Below are positions 8,472 to 18,387 of a stretch of DNA of 64,000 bases, in pieces. Source of the DNA: Candidatus Saccharimonadota bacterium (GTDB taxonomy: Bacteria; Patescibacteriota; Saccharimonadia; Saccharimonadales; Saccharimonadaceae); the NCBI GenBank assembly GCA_027492635.1, contig JAPUEH010000007.1:186001-250000 (forward strand). The letters are read 5' to 3'. Position 1 is the first letter of the stretch; each line of letters opens with the position of its first letter. The position numbers and the translations under genes are program-made. The notes under the pieces are model-generated. The model ran no database searches. It saw only the letters and a program-made list of their open reading frames with translations, and had not been told where the DNA came from.

Positions 8472-11285
8472 ATGCCAGAGGTGATACGGGTAACAGGTGC
8501 CAAAGAGCACAATCTCAAAAATGTGAGCGTGGAGATTCCGCGTGATAAGCTCGTGGTGATTACTGGACTCTCTGGTTCAGGTAAATCCAGCCTAGCATTT
8601 GATACGATTTATGCCGAAGGCCAGCGCCGCTACGTCGAAAGTCTCTCTAGCTATGCACGCCAATTCTTGGGCATTATGGATAAGCCGGATGTCGAAAGTA
8701 TCGATGGCCTGAGTCCTGCTATATCCATCGATCAAAAATCTACCAGTCGTAATCCACGCTCAACCGTCGCAACAGTCACGGAAATTTATGATTATTTGCG
8801 GCTGCTTTTTGCGCGCATTGGTGTCCCCCATGACCCTATCACCGGCAGGGAAGTGACGCGTCGCACAAAAGATGACATTATCGACGAGGTAATGAATATT
8901 GCTGAAGGCACTCGGCTGATGTTGCTTGCACCGATAGCCAAAGATAAAAAAGGTGAATTTGCCCATGTGCCTGAGCAATATACACGTGCCGGGTTTGCGC
9001 GCGCGCGAGTGGATGGCGTGGTATATGCACTTGATGAGTTTCCTACTCTGAAGAAAAACGAACGGCATAGTATCGAGATTGTCGTTGACCGCCTTGTAAC
9101 TGCGCCCGATATGCGCTCACGAGTAGCACAAAGCGTCGAGCAAGCACTTGATGTGGGCGGTGGCGTCTTGGGCGTGTATTATGCCGACCAGGACGAATTG
9201 CAGATGTTGAGTCAACGATATGCATCACTTGATAATCCTGATATCGAGATTCCAGAGTTGGAGCCACGGCTTTTTAGCTACAATACACCACAAGGAGCCT
9301 GCCCTATCTGCACAGGGCTCGGCACAAGGCTTGAGGTTGACCCGGAGCTTGTCTTTAATCCAAATTTGACAATTGCCGAGGGTGCAATTCGCCCCTATAA
9401 TCGTGTCAACCAAGATGCGTGGTGGATGAAACGCCTCAAAGAAGTGGCCGATGCGCATGGATTTAGCTTGCAAGTGCCGGTGCGCGATCTTGCTGATGAC
9501 GCGCTCCAGAAAGTACTGTACGGCACAGGTAACCAAAAGTATCGCGTGCAGTTAGGCAGTGGGCGGCATTATGATTCGACCTATGAGGGTGTGATTCCAA
9601 ATCTTGAGCGCCGCCACAAAGAGACGGATAGCGAGTTTATGCGCAAGGATATCGAACGGTTTATGCGCGAGCGCAAATGTCATGCCTGTAAAGGCGCGCG
9701 ACTTAAGCCTGTGGTGTTAGCGGTGACGGTGCATGGCTACAATATTATGGATATTTGTAATCTTGGTATCGACGATGCATTGGATTTGTTTGAAAACCAC
9801 TTTGATCTCACCGAGCAAGAGCAATTTATCGCTCGTCAAATCATGAAAGAGATTACTTCTCGCCTGAGCTTTATGAGTAATGTAGGCTTAAACTATCTTG
9901 AGCTAGGCAGAGCAGCTAATACATTGAGCGGCGGTGAGGCGCAGCGTATTCGCTTGGCAACGCAAATCGGCTCAGGGCTTCAGGGCGTACTGTATGTGCT
10001 TGACGAGCCGTCTATTGGCCTGCATCAGCGCGACAACGATCGACTAATCGCGACACTCAAGCGTCTGCGTGATCTTGGCAATACTGTACTAGTGGTAGAG
10101 CACGACGAAGATACGATTCGAGAGGCAGACTACTTGCTCGACATCGGCCCTGGCGCGGGTGTCAAAGGCGGCGAAGTAGTGGCAGCTGGTACGCCTGCCG
10201 AAGTGGCAGCAAATCCAGATAGCATTACTGGTCGCTACCTGAGCGGCGCGGAGAAAATTGACGTACCAAAAACGCGCCGCAAAATAGCCAAAGATCGTAT
10301 GCTTGTGGTGCGAGGCGCGCGCGAAAACAACCTAAAGAATGTCGACGTAGAGTTCCCGCTGGGGCTGATGACTGTCGTCAGTGGTGTCAGCGGTAGCGGC
10401 AAATCTACGCTTGTCAACAGCATATTGGCCAAAGAGCTTTCTGCTCGCTTGCACCGCGCGCAGACCGTGCCGGGTGCACACGAAGCGATCGAAGGCATCG
10501 ACCAGCTCGATAAGGCAATCGTCATTGATCAGTCGGCCATCGGTCGCACTCCCCGCTCCAATCCTGCTACCTACACTGGTATTTTTACACCGATTCGCGA
10601 ATTGTATGCGAGCACACCGGAAGCCAATATACGCGGCTATAAAGCTGGACGTTTTAGCTTTAACGTCAAGGGTGGTCGCTGCGAAAACTGCCAGGGCGAC
10701 GGCATGATTAAGATTGAAATGCATTTTTTGCCAGATGTGTATGTGACATGCGATGTTTGCAAGGGCAAGCGGTATAATCAAGAGGCGCTGGAGATTAGGT
10801 ACAAAGACAAGACGATTAGTGATGTGTTAGAAATGACGGTGGATACGGCGGCGGAATTTTTTGCCAATGTGCCAGCTGTGCAGCGCAAACTCGAAACGTT
10901 GGTAGAGGTCGGACTTGGGTACATTCGGCTTGGTCAGCCTGCGACGACCTTTAGCGGCGGTGAAGCACAGCGTATCAAGCTGGCCTCGGAGCTGAGCCGA
11001 CGCAGCACTGGCAAGACGATGTATATTCTCGACGAACCGACAACGGGACTTCATAGCGCGGATGTGAAACGTCTAGTGGGGATTTTGCAGAAGCTTGTTG
11101 AGGGCGGCAATAGTATGGTTATCATCGAGCATAATCTAGACGTAATCAAGACGGCAGATCATCTTATCGATATGGGACCAGAAGGTGGTGCAGGCGGCGG
11201 GCAAGTTGTTGCCATAGGCACGCCTGAACAAATCACCAAAGAGCCAAAGTCGTTTACTGGCAAATACCTTAAGTCATTGTTGTAA
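8472..11285 (+). CDS. uvrA: Excinuclease ABC subunit A
   Basis: This 937-residue protein has the full UvrA plan: two ABC ATPase cassettes with Walker [10 protein letters not shown] and GVSGSGKST, signature LSGGEAQRI and FSGGEAQRI, and Walker [10 protein letters not shown] and ILDEPTTGL. Zinc-binding pairs are CPIC, CHAC, and CENC/CDVC. UvrA scans DNA for lesions with UvrB and hands over to UvrC, whose gene begins at 63868 in this window. The ATG at 8472 is chosen over an upstream in-frame ATG at 8433 because family proteins begin at this point and the -10 box ends 9 nt before it. Confidence 0.96.
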   Translation: MPEVIRVTGAKEHNLKNVSVEIPRDKLVVITGLSGSGKSSLAFDTIYAEGQRRYVESLSSYARQFLGIMDKPDVESIDGLSPAISIDQKSTSRNPRSTVATVTEIYDYLRLLFARIGVPHDPITGREVTRRTKDDIIDEVMNIAEGTRLMLLAPIAKDKKGEFAHVPEQYTRAGFARARVDGVVYALDEFPTLKKNERHSIEIVVDRLVTAPDMRSRVAQSVEQALDVGGGVLGVYYADQDELQMLSQRYASLDNPDIEIPELEPRLFSYNTPQGACPICTGLGTRLEVDPELVFNPNLTIAEGAIRPYNRVNQDAWWMKRLKEVADAHGFSLQVPVRDLADDALQKVLYGTGNQKYRVQLGSGRHYDSTYEGVIPNLERRHKETDSEFMRKDIERFMRERKCHACKGARLKPVVLAVTVHGYNIMDICNLGIDDALDLFENHFDLTEQEQFIARQIMKEITSRLSFMSNVGLNYLELGRAANTLSGGEAQRIRLATQIGSGLQGVLYVLDEPSIGLHQRDNDRLIATLKRLRDLGNTVLVVEHDEDTIREADYLLDIGPGAGVKGGEVVAAGTPAEVAANPDSITGRYLSGAEKIDVPKTRRKIAKDRMLVVRGARENNLKNVDVEFPLGLMTVVSGVSGSGKSTLVNSILAKELSARLHRAQTVPGAHEAIEGIDQLDKAIVIDQSAIGRTPRSNPATYTGIFTPIRELYASTPEANIRGYKAGRFSFNVKGGRCENCQGDGMIKIEMHFLPDVYVTCDVCKGKRYNQEALEIRYKDKTISDVLEMTVDTAAEFFANVPAVQRKLETLVEVGLGYIRLGQPATTFSGGEAQRIKLASELSRRSTGKTMYILDEPTTGLHSADVKRLVGILQKLVEGGNSMVIIEHNLDVIKTADHLIDMGPEGGAGGGQVVAIGTPEQITKEPKSFTGKYLKSLL

Positions 11286-11351
11286 TTTTCTATTCACAAG
11301 CTGAGTAAATAGGCGTATACTTACCTCATCGATATAATGTGGAGGTACATT

Positions 11352-12008
11352 GTGAAGAAAATATATATCTATATCATAGTTGCTGCCGTGGTGGTAGTGG
11401 GCGGAGTAGCCGTGTTTTTGATTGGACAGAAGAACAAGTCAAATGACACCATGGCGACACAGACCGAATCTAACCAACCAGACAACCAGACGGCAGCCGC
11501 AAATAACTACAGCGACGCCTGCAAATTATTTACAAAAGAGCAGCTTGCGGCTGCACTGGGTGGTACATACGGCGACGCCGAAGAGCTGCCTGGTGTGAGT
11601 ACGGGTACGCCAGGCACAGACGACTACGATAAGCTACGGAGTTCTGAGTGTAAGTTTACACAAGCAAATGACGGCACGACAGCTGGTATGACGGCTGCGC
11701 TTGATATTTCGCTTGCTATCAACAATTACTCCGATGTGGCTACTGCTAAACAGTTTATGAGCGACCTGCATGATCCGCAGACGGCTGAAGGTCAGGAAGC
11801 GATGGGTAAGCCAACAGATGTGGCGGGTGTGGGTGATCAGGCGTTTTTCCCACGAGTGAAGACGACAGATAGCGTATACGAAAAGACTGAGACGCTCTAT
11901 GTACTAGCTGGCAAGCAAGTGCTTGTACTTACAGCGACACGCCTCGATGGAGTTGATCGAGATACGGTTCGTGCAGGACTCACAAAGCTAGCAAAAGAAC
12001 TGAAATAG
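11352..12008 (+). CDS. Signal-anchored extracytoplasmic protein, possibly DUF3558-like
   Basis: A 218-residue protein with a single N-terminal membrane helix (residues 5-26) and no lipobox cysteine, so it is probably anchored rather than cleaved. A Gln/Asn/Thr-rich linker follows and then a domain starting with CKLFTKEQLAAALGG and a second cysteine in SSECKF. That paired-Cys layout loosely resembles actinobacterial DUF3558 lipoproteins (CALLT...LLG), but the match is weak. The GTG at 11352 is preferred because GGAGG at 11341-11345 has ideal spacing; the ATG at 11337 overlaps the TATAAT box (11333-11338). Confidence 0.65.
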   Translation: MKKIYIYIIVAAVVVVGGVAVFLIGQKNKSNDTMATQTESNQPDNQTAAANNYSDACKLFTKEQLAAALGGTYGDAEELPGVSTGTPGTDDYDKLRSSECKFTQANDGTTAGMTAALDISLAINNYSDVATAKQFMSDLHDPQTAEGQEAMGKPTDVAGVGDQAFFPRVKTTDSVYEKTETLYVLAGKQVLVLTATRLDGVDRDTVRAGLTKLAKELK

Positions 12009-12020
12009 TTGGTTCTGATG

Positions 12021-12054
12021 GCAAAAAGAGCGGGTATCTCTCGCTCTTTTTTGC
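12021..12054. terminator. Bidirectional terminator
   Basis: GCAAAAAGAGCG (12021-12032) pairs with CGCTCTTTTTTGC (12042-12054). A/T runs on both sides let it terminate both the 11352 gene and the convergent dedA-like gene. Confidence 0.85.
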
Positions 12055-12060
12055 TGATAG

Positions 12061-12798
12061 TTATTTTTTGGAATCCGCAAAAAAAGCGTTGAGCTGTTGT
12101 TTGACGCCACGATATATCGCAACGCGATTTTTCTTGTCTTTGAACACATGAATAAATGGTGGCAAGACGGAAATAAGGATGATGCCGATGATGACATACT
12201 CAATATTGATACCTGCTGCGGTGATCCATGAGCCTGCAAAGTAACCAAGGTAGGTGACGCCAACCGCCCATAGGAGCGCACCGATGAGGTTGAACGCAAT
12301 AAAACGTTTGTAATCCATCTGGCTCATGCCGGCAACGATTGGTGCAAATGTACGGATGATGGGCATAAACCTCGCAATAATAATTGCTTTACCGCCATGC
12401 TTCTCGTAGAAGTCTTCTGCGCGTTGGAGATTTTCGCGGTGAAACAAGACGGAGTCCTTGCGTTTGAATAATTTACGACCAACACGCTGTCCAAATGTGT
12501 AGCCAACACTGTCACCAAGTGCTGCTGCAAGAAAGAATATGAGTACAGTGAAGTGGATATCAGCCTGCAAGATGCCTTGATGGATAAGAAAGCCAACAGT
12601 AAAAAGTAGGCTGTCGCCTGGCAAGAAAAATCCAATAAGTAGGCCAGATTCGGCAAAAATGATACCAGCAACTCCCCATAGACTGATGAGCGAAATAAAC
12701 TTTTGGAGCCCGTAATGATCAATTGTGAGGTAGCCGTAGGCTCCAAGTGCAAAGACTACAGCGATAATGATGAGTGGCAGAAAGCGGCGTAATTTCAT
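12061..12798 (-). CDS. DedA/SNARE-associated family membrane protein
   Basis: A 245-residue polytopic membrane protein. It has the DedA hallmarks: an early E-x-G-LLIGFFLPGDSLLF segment, a GDSVGYTFGQRVGR loop, a KHGGKAIIIARFMPIIRTFAPIVAGMS type motif, and four to five hydrophobic helices. DedA proteins are implicated in lipid carrier flipping and envelope homeostasis. The C-terminus is basic. TAAAAT ends 9 nt before the start, so the leader is short. Confidence 0.9.
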   Translation of the reverse strand: MKLRRFLPLIIIAVVFALGAYGYLTIDHYGLQKFISLISLWGVAGIIFAESGLLIGFFLPGDSLLFTVGFLIHQGILQADIHFTVLIFFLAAALGDSVGYTFGQRVGRKLFKRKDSVLFHRENLQRAEDFYEKHGGKAIIIARFMPIIRTFAPIVAGMSQMDYKRFIAFNLIGALLWAVGVTYLGYFAGSWITAAGINIEYVIIGIILISVLPPFIHVFKDKKNRVAIYRGVKQQLNAFFADSKK

Positions 12799-12897
12799 AT
12801 GTGTTTTATTTTACCATGAATTTGAGTCTATGAGTGGATGATGGTACAATGAGGTTACGGTTATTTCCGAACAAGTATCCTAAACGAAAGGAGAGAT

Positions 12898-13611
12898 ATG
12901 GGAAATAAAATCGAACTCAAACTCGATGAGCGTGAGGTTCATGGCAAAAAAGTTGCTGGGCTTCGCAAAGAATCAATTGTGCCAGCGGTAGTATATGGCC
13001 CAGGTATGAAACCGGTGAGTGTACAAGCGCACCACAATGTGCTCGAAAAAGTCATCCGCCAGGCTGGTTCACACTCGCCAGTGCATATCACGATTGGTAG
13101 CAAAAAGCGCATCGCTATGGTCAAGGATGTCGAATATAACGTCGTGAAACACACTATCAATCACGTGTCGTTCCATGCAGTAAAGGCTAATGAGCCTGTG
13201 GTGGCAGAAATCCCGATTCACTTGACAGGTAGCGGCGAAAACGAAGCCGAGCGAGCAGGCCTCATTGTACTTCAGGCACTAGAAAAGATCGAGGTAAAAG
13301 CTTTGCCGATGGACTTGCCAGAAGCACTTGAGGTGGCGACAGAAAGCCTTAAGGAAGCCGGTGATAAGCTCACTGTTGCGGATATTGCAGTGCCAGCAAA
13401 TGTCGAGATCGTTGACAACGACGACGGCCGCGAAGGTACCGAGGACGATGACACGACAATCATGGATCTTACGATTGCGAGTGTCTATGAGCCAAGCGCC
13501 CTCCAGGCTGCCAACGAAGCGGCTGGCGGTGATGCTGAAGACGCGTCCGCAGATGAAGTTGAAGCTGAGAATGGCGGCGAAGAGGCTGTCGGAGAAGCAA
13601 AGTCAGAATAG
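12898..13611 (+). CDS. rplY: 50S ribosomal protein L25 (CTC form)
   Basis: The 237-residue protein has the N-terminal 5S rRNA-binding L25 domain (LDEREVHGKKVAGLRKESIVPAVVYG) and the C-terminal TL5/CTC beta domain. It ends in a long acidic tail, about 40 residues rich in Glu, Asp and Ala. It is encoded by one gene behind TACAAT at 12845-12850 and a ~40-nt leader carrying AAAGGAG, so unlike many neighbours it is translated with a Shine-Dalgarno site. Confidence 0.94.
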   Translation: MGNKIELKLDEREVHGKKVAGLRKESIVPAVVYGPGMKPVSVQAHHNVLEKVIRQAGSHSPVHITIGSKKRIAMVKDVEYNVVKHTINHVSFHAVKANEPVVAEIPIHLTGSGENEAERAGLIVLQALEKIEVKALPMDLPEALEVATESLKEAGDKLTVADIAVPANVEIVDNDDGREGTEDDDTTIMDLTIASVYEPSALQAANEAAGGDAEDASADEVEAENGGEEAVGEAKSE

Positions 13612-13632
13612 CTCCACGCATGATATGCAACC

Positions 13633-13668
13633 AACAAACGGCATCTTGTGAAGATGTCGTTTGTTTTT
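13633..13668 (+). terminator. rplY terminator
   Basis: A 15-bp stem (13633-13647 with 13651-13665, one G-T pair) with a GTG loop and a T tract, right after the L25 stop. Confidence 0.9.
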
Positions 13669-13731
13669 ACAACATATTGCATTTGCCGGTAGTGGTATAG
13701 TGGGTGTAACGGGTGGCAGAAAACGGAGAGT

Positions 13732-16413
13732 ATGAGTCAGTTTCGCTTTGAAAATGCTGTAAGACAGTTTGCAGAAGATGCGCCAAACCAGTGGCCCGAA
13801 CAGGTAGTTTTTCGTGACGAAAGACCACTTTATCTGCCTGCCCCTGCAAATGGTTATAGATTTGGTGATAGTGATCTGCCTATCGCAAGGTATCGGCGTG
13901 CGTATGAGGAGTTGTTGGGAGGGCTAAGCGAAGGCATCTATCCTATAGCATTTATAGAAGGCGAAACAGGTTGCGGCAAGACGACTAATGGTCCACTTGC
14001 TGCGTTGGAGTCTGGGTTATTTGATAAAATCCTTGTCGCACAGCCGTATATATTGCTGGCTCGCGAAACTCGTAAGCGACTTGTTTACCAGCTTTCAAAA
14101 GACATGGGATGCGATGCAAGTGATCTTGTAGGGTATGCTACTGCGGCTGATTCTGAGCTGCATGCGGACAATCGTATTGTGTGCGGTACGCACGGGTATA
14201 TACAAGGTCTTATTGCCCATGCTTCGTCGCATGAGCTTGGCGAGACGTTGCTGATGGTGGATGAATATCATGATCGTGGAGTCGAAGGAGACACTGTCTT
14301 GGAAGTCGGTAAGGCTCGGCAAGTGCCATCGATTGTGATGAGTGCAACAATGAATTCTGCTGAATTGGCTCGGCACCACTGCCAGCATGATGGTACGCCT
14401 GCGCCTATTTTAAAAATGGAAGGCAGAACATTTCCTATTAAGGAAATAGCAATGGACAACTCGACTGCGGCAGCTAGCTGGGCGGTGCAACAGGGATATG
14501 ATACATTGTATATGTTACCGCGCAAAGCTGATGTAGAGCGTGAGATGAGCCGCTTGGCTGTGCGAATTAAGCGACCGCATGTCTTACTTCCACTTCATAG
14601 CGAGATGCCACCGAGTGAACAAGAGCAAGCGCTCAGACGGTATGATCTACCGAGAGCGGTCGTGGCGACAGAAATTGCCGGTACGGGGCTAACGCCAGAT
14701 GTTGATGCGGTAGTCGTAAGTGGCATTGGACGTACAACTTCTCTGCAAAAAGGCGTGTCTGCACTCACTATACAGCACTTACCAGAGGCAAAGGTGCGCC
14801 AACAAATTGGTCGCTGTGGTCGTGACAGGCCGGGCATCGCGATTCGTGCGCCTTACGATAAAACGCCAAAGGATCTACCACCAAATCCTGATATATATGA
14901 TAAGCCGGAGATTATGCGCACTCGCCTGGATAGCTTGCTGCTACGACTTGGCAGTGCAGGTTTACGGATTGGCAATACTGAAATTGGGGGGGGCACTGCC
15001 GCGCAGCGCCTGGACTATTCGGATCTACCTTCGGAAAAAGAAAACCAGTATGCGATTGAGCGTTTGCAAAGGATGGGTGCATTGGCCTTGGATTTAACGC
15101 TGACGGATACTGGCGAAGAGATGGCCACGTTGCCTGTCGACGTACAGTATGCTCGTATGATTGTGAGTGCGAGAGACTATTCGGAGGAGATTCATAAGCT
15201 GATGATTGCTGCGGCATGTGTCGCTCAGTTTAATGGCGTGGTGACATCAAAGGGCGAGGGTAAATGGGAGGCTCTATCGGGTGAATATCAGGCCGACATG
15301 TTGCGTGATCTGGATTTGTATATCAAAGCTACCCAGATGTCGCCAGATGAGTATGCAAACTATTCAATTTTGCCACAACGAATTGAGAAGATTACTCAAC
15401 ACATAGGTGAAATTTATAAACGTGAAGGCTATGAGTCGTATATAGGTGAGATAGATGTGCCAACTACGCATAAACGAAAACAACTTACCAATTGTATCCT
15501 GTCTGGTTCGGAAGAGCTATTTATGCGCCAGAAAGGCTCAAAGGGGTACCGGGATCCAAGAGATAAGCGCATTCGTCGTCAACTGATGAGCGAAAGTGCA
15601 TTACCAGGTACCACTGCTGTTGTAGCGGGCACACCATGGAATCTCGAAACAATTAGCGATAGCGGTCGGCTGGTACGCAAATATTTTATTACAAATGGTG
15701 TGGAAGTTGACTTGTCGCAGTTGGCCGCAGTGTTACCGGAGCGCTGTAAATACATTGAAAACGAATACGAAATTACTGAAACAGGTGATATTGTTGCGCA
15801 CCATGAGTTGTATTTTGATAATCGACCGACAGGTTATAAGGAGCAACGCTCGATTGGAGAGGCTGGCGAGGATATTCGTGATTTTGTCATGGACGGCCTA
15901 TTTAGAGTGAGTCTGGCTGGCGAGGAAAAATTACCGGAAGAGGCGTGGAGATTTAGAAAAGAAATCAATGCGCTACGTGACTTAGAACATAGAGCTTCAT
16001 ATGGGCTGGGCGTCGAAGAGCTACTTGCCGATATTCGTAACGAGTTGCTAGAGAACTTGCCGACAAGCTTTGCGACGCTTGATGATATGTTCTCACTCCT
16101 AGACAGCAATAGTGTGCGTGGTTTTTTAACAAACAGGGAGCGCAAAGAGATACAAGCTATGGCGCCTGATAAGATAGAGGTAAAAGGTGTGAATGGACAA
16201 TCAATTAAGTTGAATGTGACATATTACGACAAGAATGCGTATTTAGACCTTGCGAATCATGAAGTACTACGCAGCTTGCCGGATCTTATTCCTGGGCTTG
16301 ATGGTCGTAAAGTATATGTAAGGATCGGTAATTCTTCAAAATGTGAGGATTATTATACAATGAAGGTAAAATACGCACATACGCGCAGTAATCGTCGTAA
16401 AGCTCAAAAATAA
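13732..16413 (+). CDS. DEAH-type RNA helicase (HrpA/HrpB-like)
   Basis: An 893-residue SF2 helicase. Motifs: GETGCGKTT (Walker A, about residue 80), VDEYHDRG (a DEYH variant of DEAH), SATMNS (motif III), TEIAGTGLTPDVDAVV (motif V) and QQIGRCGRDRPG (motif VI). A winged-helix/HA2-like region follows, then ~350 residues of unassigned C-terminal sequence. The DEYH box in place of DEAH is the notable deviation. Family members remodel RNA or RNP. TATAGT and a ~30-nt leader with GGAGAG precede the ATG at 13732. Confidence 0.85.
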   Translation: MSQFRFENAVRQFAEDAPNQWPEQVVFRDERPLYLPAPANGYRFGDSDLPIARYRRAYEELLGGLSEGIYPIAFIEGETGCGKTTNGPLAALESGLFDKILVAQPYILLARETRKRLVYQLSKDMGCDASDLVGYATAADSELHADNRIVCGTHGYIQGLIAHASSHELGETLLMVDEYHDRGVEGDTVLEVGKARQVPSIVMSATMNSAELARHHCQHDGTPAPILKMEGRTFPIKEIAMDNSTAAASWAVQQGYDTLYMLPRKADVEREMSRLAVRIKRPHVLLPLHSEMPPSEQEQALRRYDLPRAVVATEIAGTGLTPDVDAVVVSGIGRTTSLQKGVSALTIQHLPEAKVRQQIGRCGRDRPGIAIRAPYDKTPKDLPPNPDIYDKPEIMRTRLDSLLLRLGSAGLRIGNTEIGGGTAAQRLDYSDLPSEKENQYAIERLQRMGALALDLTLTDTGEEMATLPVDVQYARMIVSARDYSEEIHKLMIAAACVAQFNGVVTSKGEGKWEALSGEYQADMLRDLDLYIKATQMSPDEYANYSILPQRIEKITQHIGEIYKREGYESYIGEIDVPTTHKRKQLTNCILSGSEELFMRQKGSKGYRDPRDKRIRRQLMSESALPGTTAVVAGTPWNLETISDSGRLVRKYFITNGVEVDLSQLAAVLPERCKYIENEYEITETGDIVAHHELYFDNRPTGYKEQRSIGEAGEDIRDFVMDGLFRVSLAGEEKLPEEAWRFRKEINALRDLEHRASYGLGVEELLADIRNELLENLPTSFATLDDMFSLLDSNSVRGFLTNRERKEIQAMAPDKIEVKGVNGQSIKLNVTYYDKNAYLDLANHEVLRSLPDLIPGLDGRKVYVRIGNSSKCEDYYTMKVKYAHTRSNRRKAQK

Positions 16414-16473
16414 CGTCTTGAAAGAATGCAGGCCAGGGCGTTCCAGACGTTGTTATCTGTACTAGCCCCGGCC
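16412..16473. repeat. Overlapping inverted repeats, probable terminator region
   Basis: Two interleaved stems: AACGTCT (16412-16418) with AGACGTT (16445-16451), and 16431-16439 with 16465-16473 (8 of 9 pairs). They sit between the convergent ends of the DEAH helicase gene and the 16486 gene. The T tract is poor, so this may be a weak terminator or part of the minus-strand 3' end. Confidence 0.45.
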
Positions 16474-16485
16474 TTGGGTGGATGA

Positions 16486-16896
16486 TTAGTGTGCGGCAAT
16501 GAGTTCTCGCCATACCGCATGTGTGCAGCGGGTATTGTGCAGGCTTGCCCAGTCGAACTCCGAATCAAAGCTCTCGACCATTGCGATTTTGCGCGGGCGT
16601 TTGCACTGCGGAATGCCAAGCACGACATCTTCGCCGTCCGCGTAGTGCAGCAGTTGCACCTGCTGAACTAGTGCTTTGAGCGCGTTGCTCACGAGCGTGA
16701 AACGCACGAGCATATCGTCATGCGGTAAGCGCAGACGCGCAGTGATCGACGCCTCTTCTGCCAGCGACCATACAAGCTGATCCCAGCTTTTTGCGCTCAT
16801 GATTTTGAACAGCTTGTTATCGATGTGGTTGTGGTGTTTCCTTTCGCATGCTTTTTGGTAGGACCGCGGATGTCTGATCGTGATCGATTTGCTCAT
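16486..16896 (-). CDS. Hypothetical basic protein with atypical codon use
   Basis: A 136-residue protein with a basic, His-rich N-terminus (HPRSYQKACERKHHNH) and a later DGEDVVLGIPQCKRPRKI region. No known family was recognised. GGAG stands 6 nt before the ATG at 16896. Codon choice is enriched for G/C-ending codons compared with the AT-leaning helicase next door, as also seen in the 2997 gene. It follows a short ORF (16899-16970) on the same ~95-nt leader. The region could be imported. Confidence 0.55.
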   Translation of the reverse strand: MSKSITIRHPRSYQKACERKHHNHIDNKLFKIMSAKSWDQLVWSLAEEASITARLRLPHDDMLVRFTLVSNALKALVQQVQLLHYADGEDVVLGIPQCKRPRKIAMVESFDSEFDWASLHNTRCTHAVWRELIAAH

Positions 16897-16898
16897 CA

Positions 16899-16970
16899 CT
16901 AACTCCTGGTAGGTACTCGCACTTCGCCCAGTTTGTTTTCAGGGCGATTCTTCTTGCGTATCGGACGCAT
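16899..16970 (-). CDS. Possible 23-residue leader peptide
   Basis: An ATG at 16970 opens 23 codons encoding an Arg/Lys-rich peptide (begins MRPIRKKNRP) that stops with TAG three bases before the ATG of the downstream gene. A -10 box (TAAAAT/TATAAA, 16987-16994) lies about 17 nt upstream. The downstream gene's GGAG lies inside this ORF, so translation of the two could be coupled. The leader also holds a CGCCC/GGGCG hairpin near 16925-16945. Whether it is translated is unproven. Confidence 0.35.
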   Translation of the reverse strand: MRPIRKKNRPENKLGEVRVPTRS

Positions 16971-17047
16971 GAAGCTAAGCGTGTCTATTTTATATCACGA
17001 GTCAAATGAATAGACAAGTCAAGCGACTCTGGATATGTGCTATTGCA

Positions 17048-17071
17048 ATACTGTGTACCACACAGTATACT
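17048..17071 (+). promoter_or_regulatory. padR promoter with palindromic operator
   Basis: ATACTGTGT (17048-17056) and ACACAGTAT (17060-17068) form a perfect 9-bp inverted repeat around ACC. Its right arm overlaps the -10 box TATACT (17066-17071), which ends 6 nt before the PadR start codon. PadR regulators usually repress their own operons by binding such a palindrome, so autorepression is the natural reading. Confidence 0.75.
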
Positions 17072-17077
17072 CATGGC

Positions 17078-17419
17078 ATGAGTCACGAAAGCGTATTTGC
17101 CACTCAAATCCTCGAGCTGCGGCGTGGCACGATTGTGTTGGCGATTTTGTCGCAACTTACTACTCCGCGCTATGGCTACGGTTTGTTGCAGCAGCTCGAA
17201 TCTGCCAAAATCCCGATTGACGCTGGCACATTGTACCCGCTGTTGCGCCGCCTCGAAAAGCATGGTGTGCTCGAAAGCTCGTGGGGAGAAGGCGAGACGC
17301 GGCCGCGCAAATATTATCAGCTGAGTGCGGAGGGACAGCAGCTTTACACTGCGCTGCTCGAAGAATGGAGTATCATGAGCGACACAATTACGCAGATGAC
17401 AAAGGAGGACACAAGATGA
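17078..17419 (+). CDS. PadR-family transcriptional regulator
   Basis: A 113-residue winged-helix protein with the PadR pattern: LRRGTIVLAILSQL, YGYGLLQQL, IDAGTLYPLLRRLEKHGVLES and RPRKYYQLSAEG. The ATG at 17078 is chosen from domain length and from the -10 box 6 nt upstream (leaderless). It overlaps the next gene by ATGA. As first gene of an ABC-export operon it probably controls that exporter in response to a drug or membrane stress. Confidence 0.93.
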   Translation: MSHESVFATQILELRRGTIVLAILSQLTTPRYGYGLLQQLESAKIPIDAGTLYPLLRRLEKHGVLESSWGEGETRPRKYYQLSAEGQQLYTALLEEWSIMSDTITQMTKEDTR

Positions 17420-18387
17420 AACTAATCGAACGCTATGTCTACGACGTGGTGCGGCGGTTGCCAAAAAACCAGCGCCACGATGTGTCGCGCGAGTTGCTGG
17501 CTGAGATTCATGACATGGCCGAAAGCAAGGCAAAGGGTAAAAAGCCGACGCAAAAACAAACCTACAGTGTGCTCGTCGAGCTCGGTAGCCACAGCCGCTT
17601 GGCCGACCGCTATCGAGACACACCGCGCTATCTCATCTCGCCAGAATATTATGAATCGTACGTGTCGTTGCTCAAAACGATATTTATGGTGGTGTTGCCG
17701 CTGTTGGCATTTATCATGTGGATGACCGAAATGATGACGATACAACATACCATCGGTTCGCTGCTGCTTAAAATTTGTGGGGCGCTGCTCAAAGTTTCGG
17801 TGCATCTTTTCTTTTGGACAACGCTCTGTTTTTGGGTGGTGCAAAAAGTCGCGGGCAAGGCACGGCTAGACGACGACTGGAAGCCCGAAGATTTGCCCGC
17901 ACTGCCACCCGAACAAGAAATTACCCGCGGTGAGTCGTATTTTGCTATCGCCTGGTCGGTGTTTGCAGTGCTTGCCACGCTGTTTCAGATTCCTGCGATA
18001 TACAATTTTCTCGGTCCTGATAATGTGCCGCAGTTTTTCGCCCCTGACATGTGGCCTGGCTGGACACTGGGACTGCTCGCAATCGCCCTACTTGGCCTGG
18101 TGACGGAGTTTATCAAACTTTTTGTCGGCGGTTGGACCCGTTTCACGGTCGGGTTGATTATCCTTGTCAATCTTATCACAGTGAGTTTCTTTGTGGCCGT
18201 GATTTCGCTGGTCAACCCTATTGCTAATCCCGACATGATGCAACTGGTGTCACAGTCGCTTGACAATCCAAATATGGCTCAGGCTGTCGAGCGCGGTATC
18301 GAAATTTTTGTGATAGTTGTTGTCGTTATCTGTGTCTGGGAAGTTGTCGAGGCGGTGCATAAGTATAAAAAAGGAGGAGCGAAATGA
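17416..18387 (+). CDS. HAAS/DUF1700-type membrane protein of the PadR operon
   Basis: A 323-residue protein. Residues 1-75 (YVYDVVRRLPKNQRHDVSRELLAEIHDM) match the small helical HAAS-type domain found next to PadR regulators. About six hydrophobic helices follow. Strong AAAGGAGG precedes the ATG at 17416, which overlaps the PadR stop. Such proteins are thought to be signalling or accessory membrane components; a direct role here is inferred only from the operon. Confidence 0.75.
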   Translation: MKLIERYVYDVVRRLPKNQRHDVSRELLAEIHDMAESKAKGKKPTQKQTYSVLVELGSHSRLADRYRDTPRYLISPEYYESYVSLLKTIFMVVLPLLAFIMWMTEMMTIQHTIGSLLLKICGALLKVSVHLFFWTTLCFWVVQKVAGKARLDDDWKPEDLPALPPEQEITRGESYFAIAWSVFAVLATLFQIPAIYNFLGPDNVPQFFAPDMWPGWTLGLLAIALLGLVTEFIKLFVGGWTRFTVGLIILVNLITVSFFVAVISLVNPIANPDMMQLVSQSLDNPNMAQAVERGIEIFVIVVVVICVWEVVEAVHKYKKGGAK

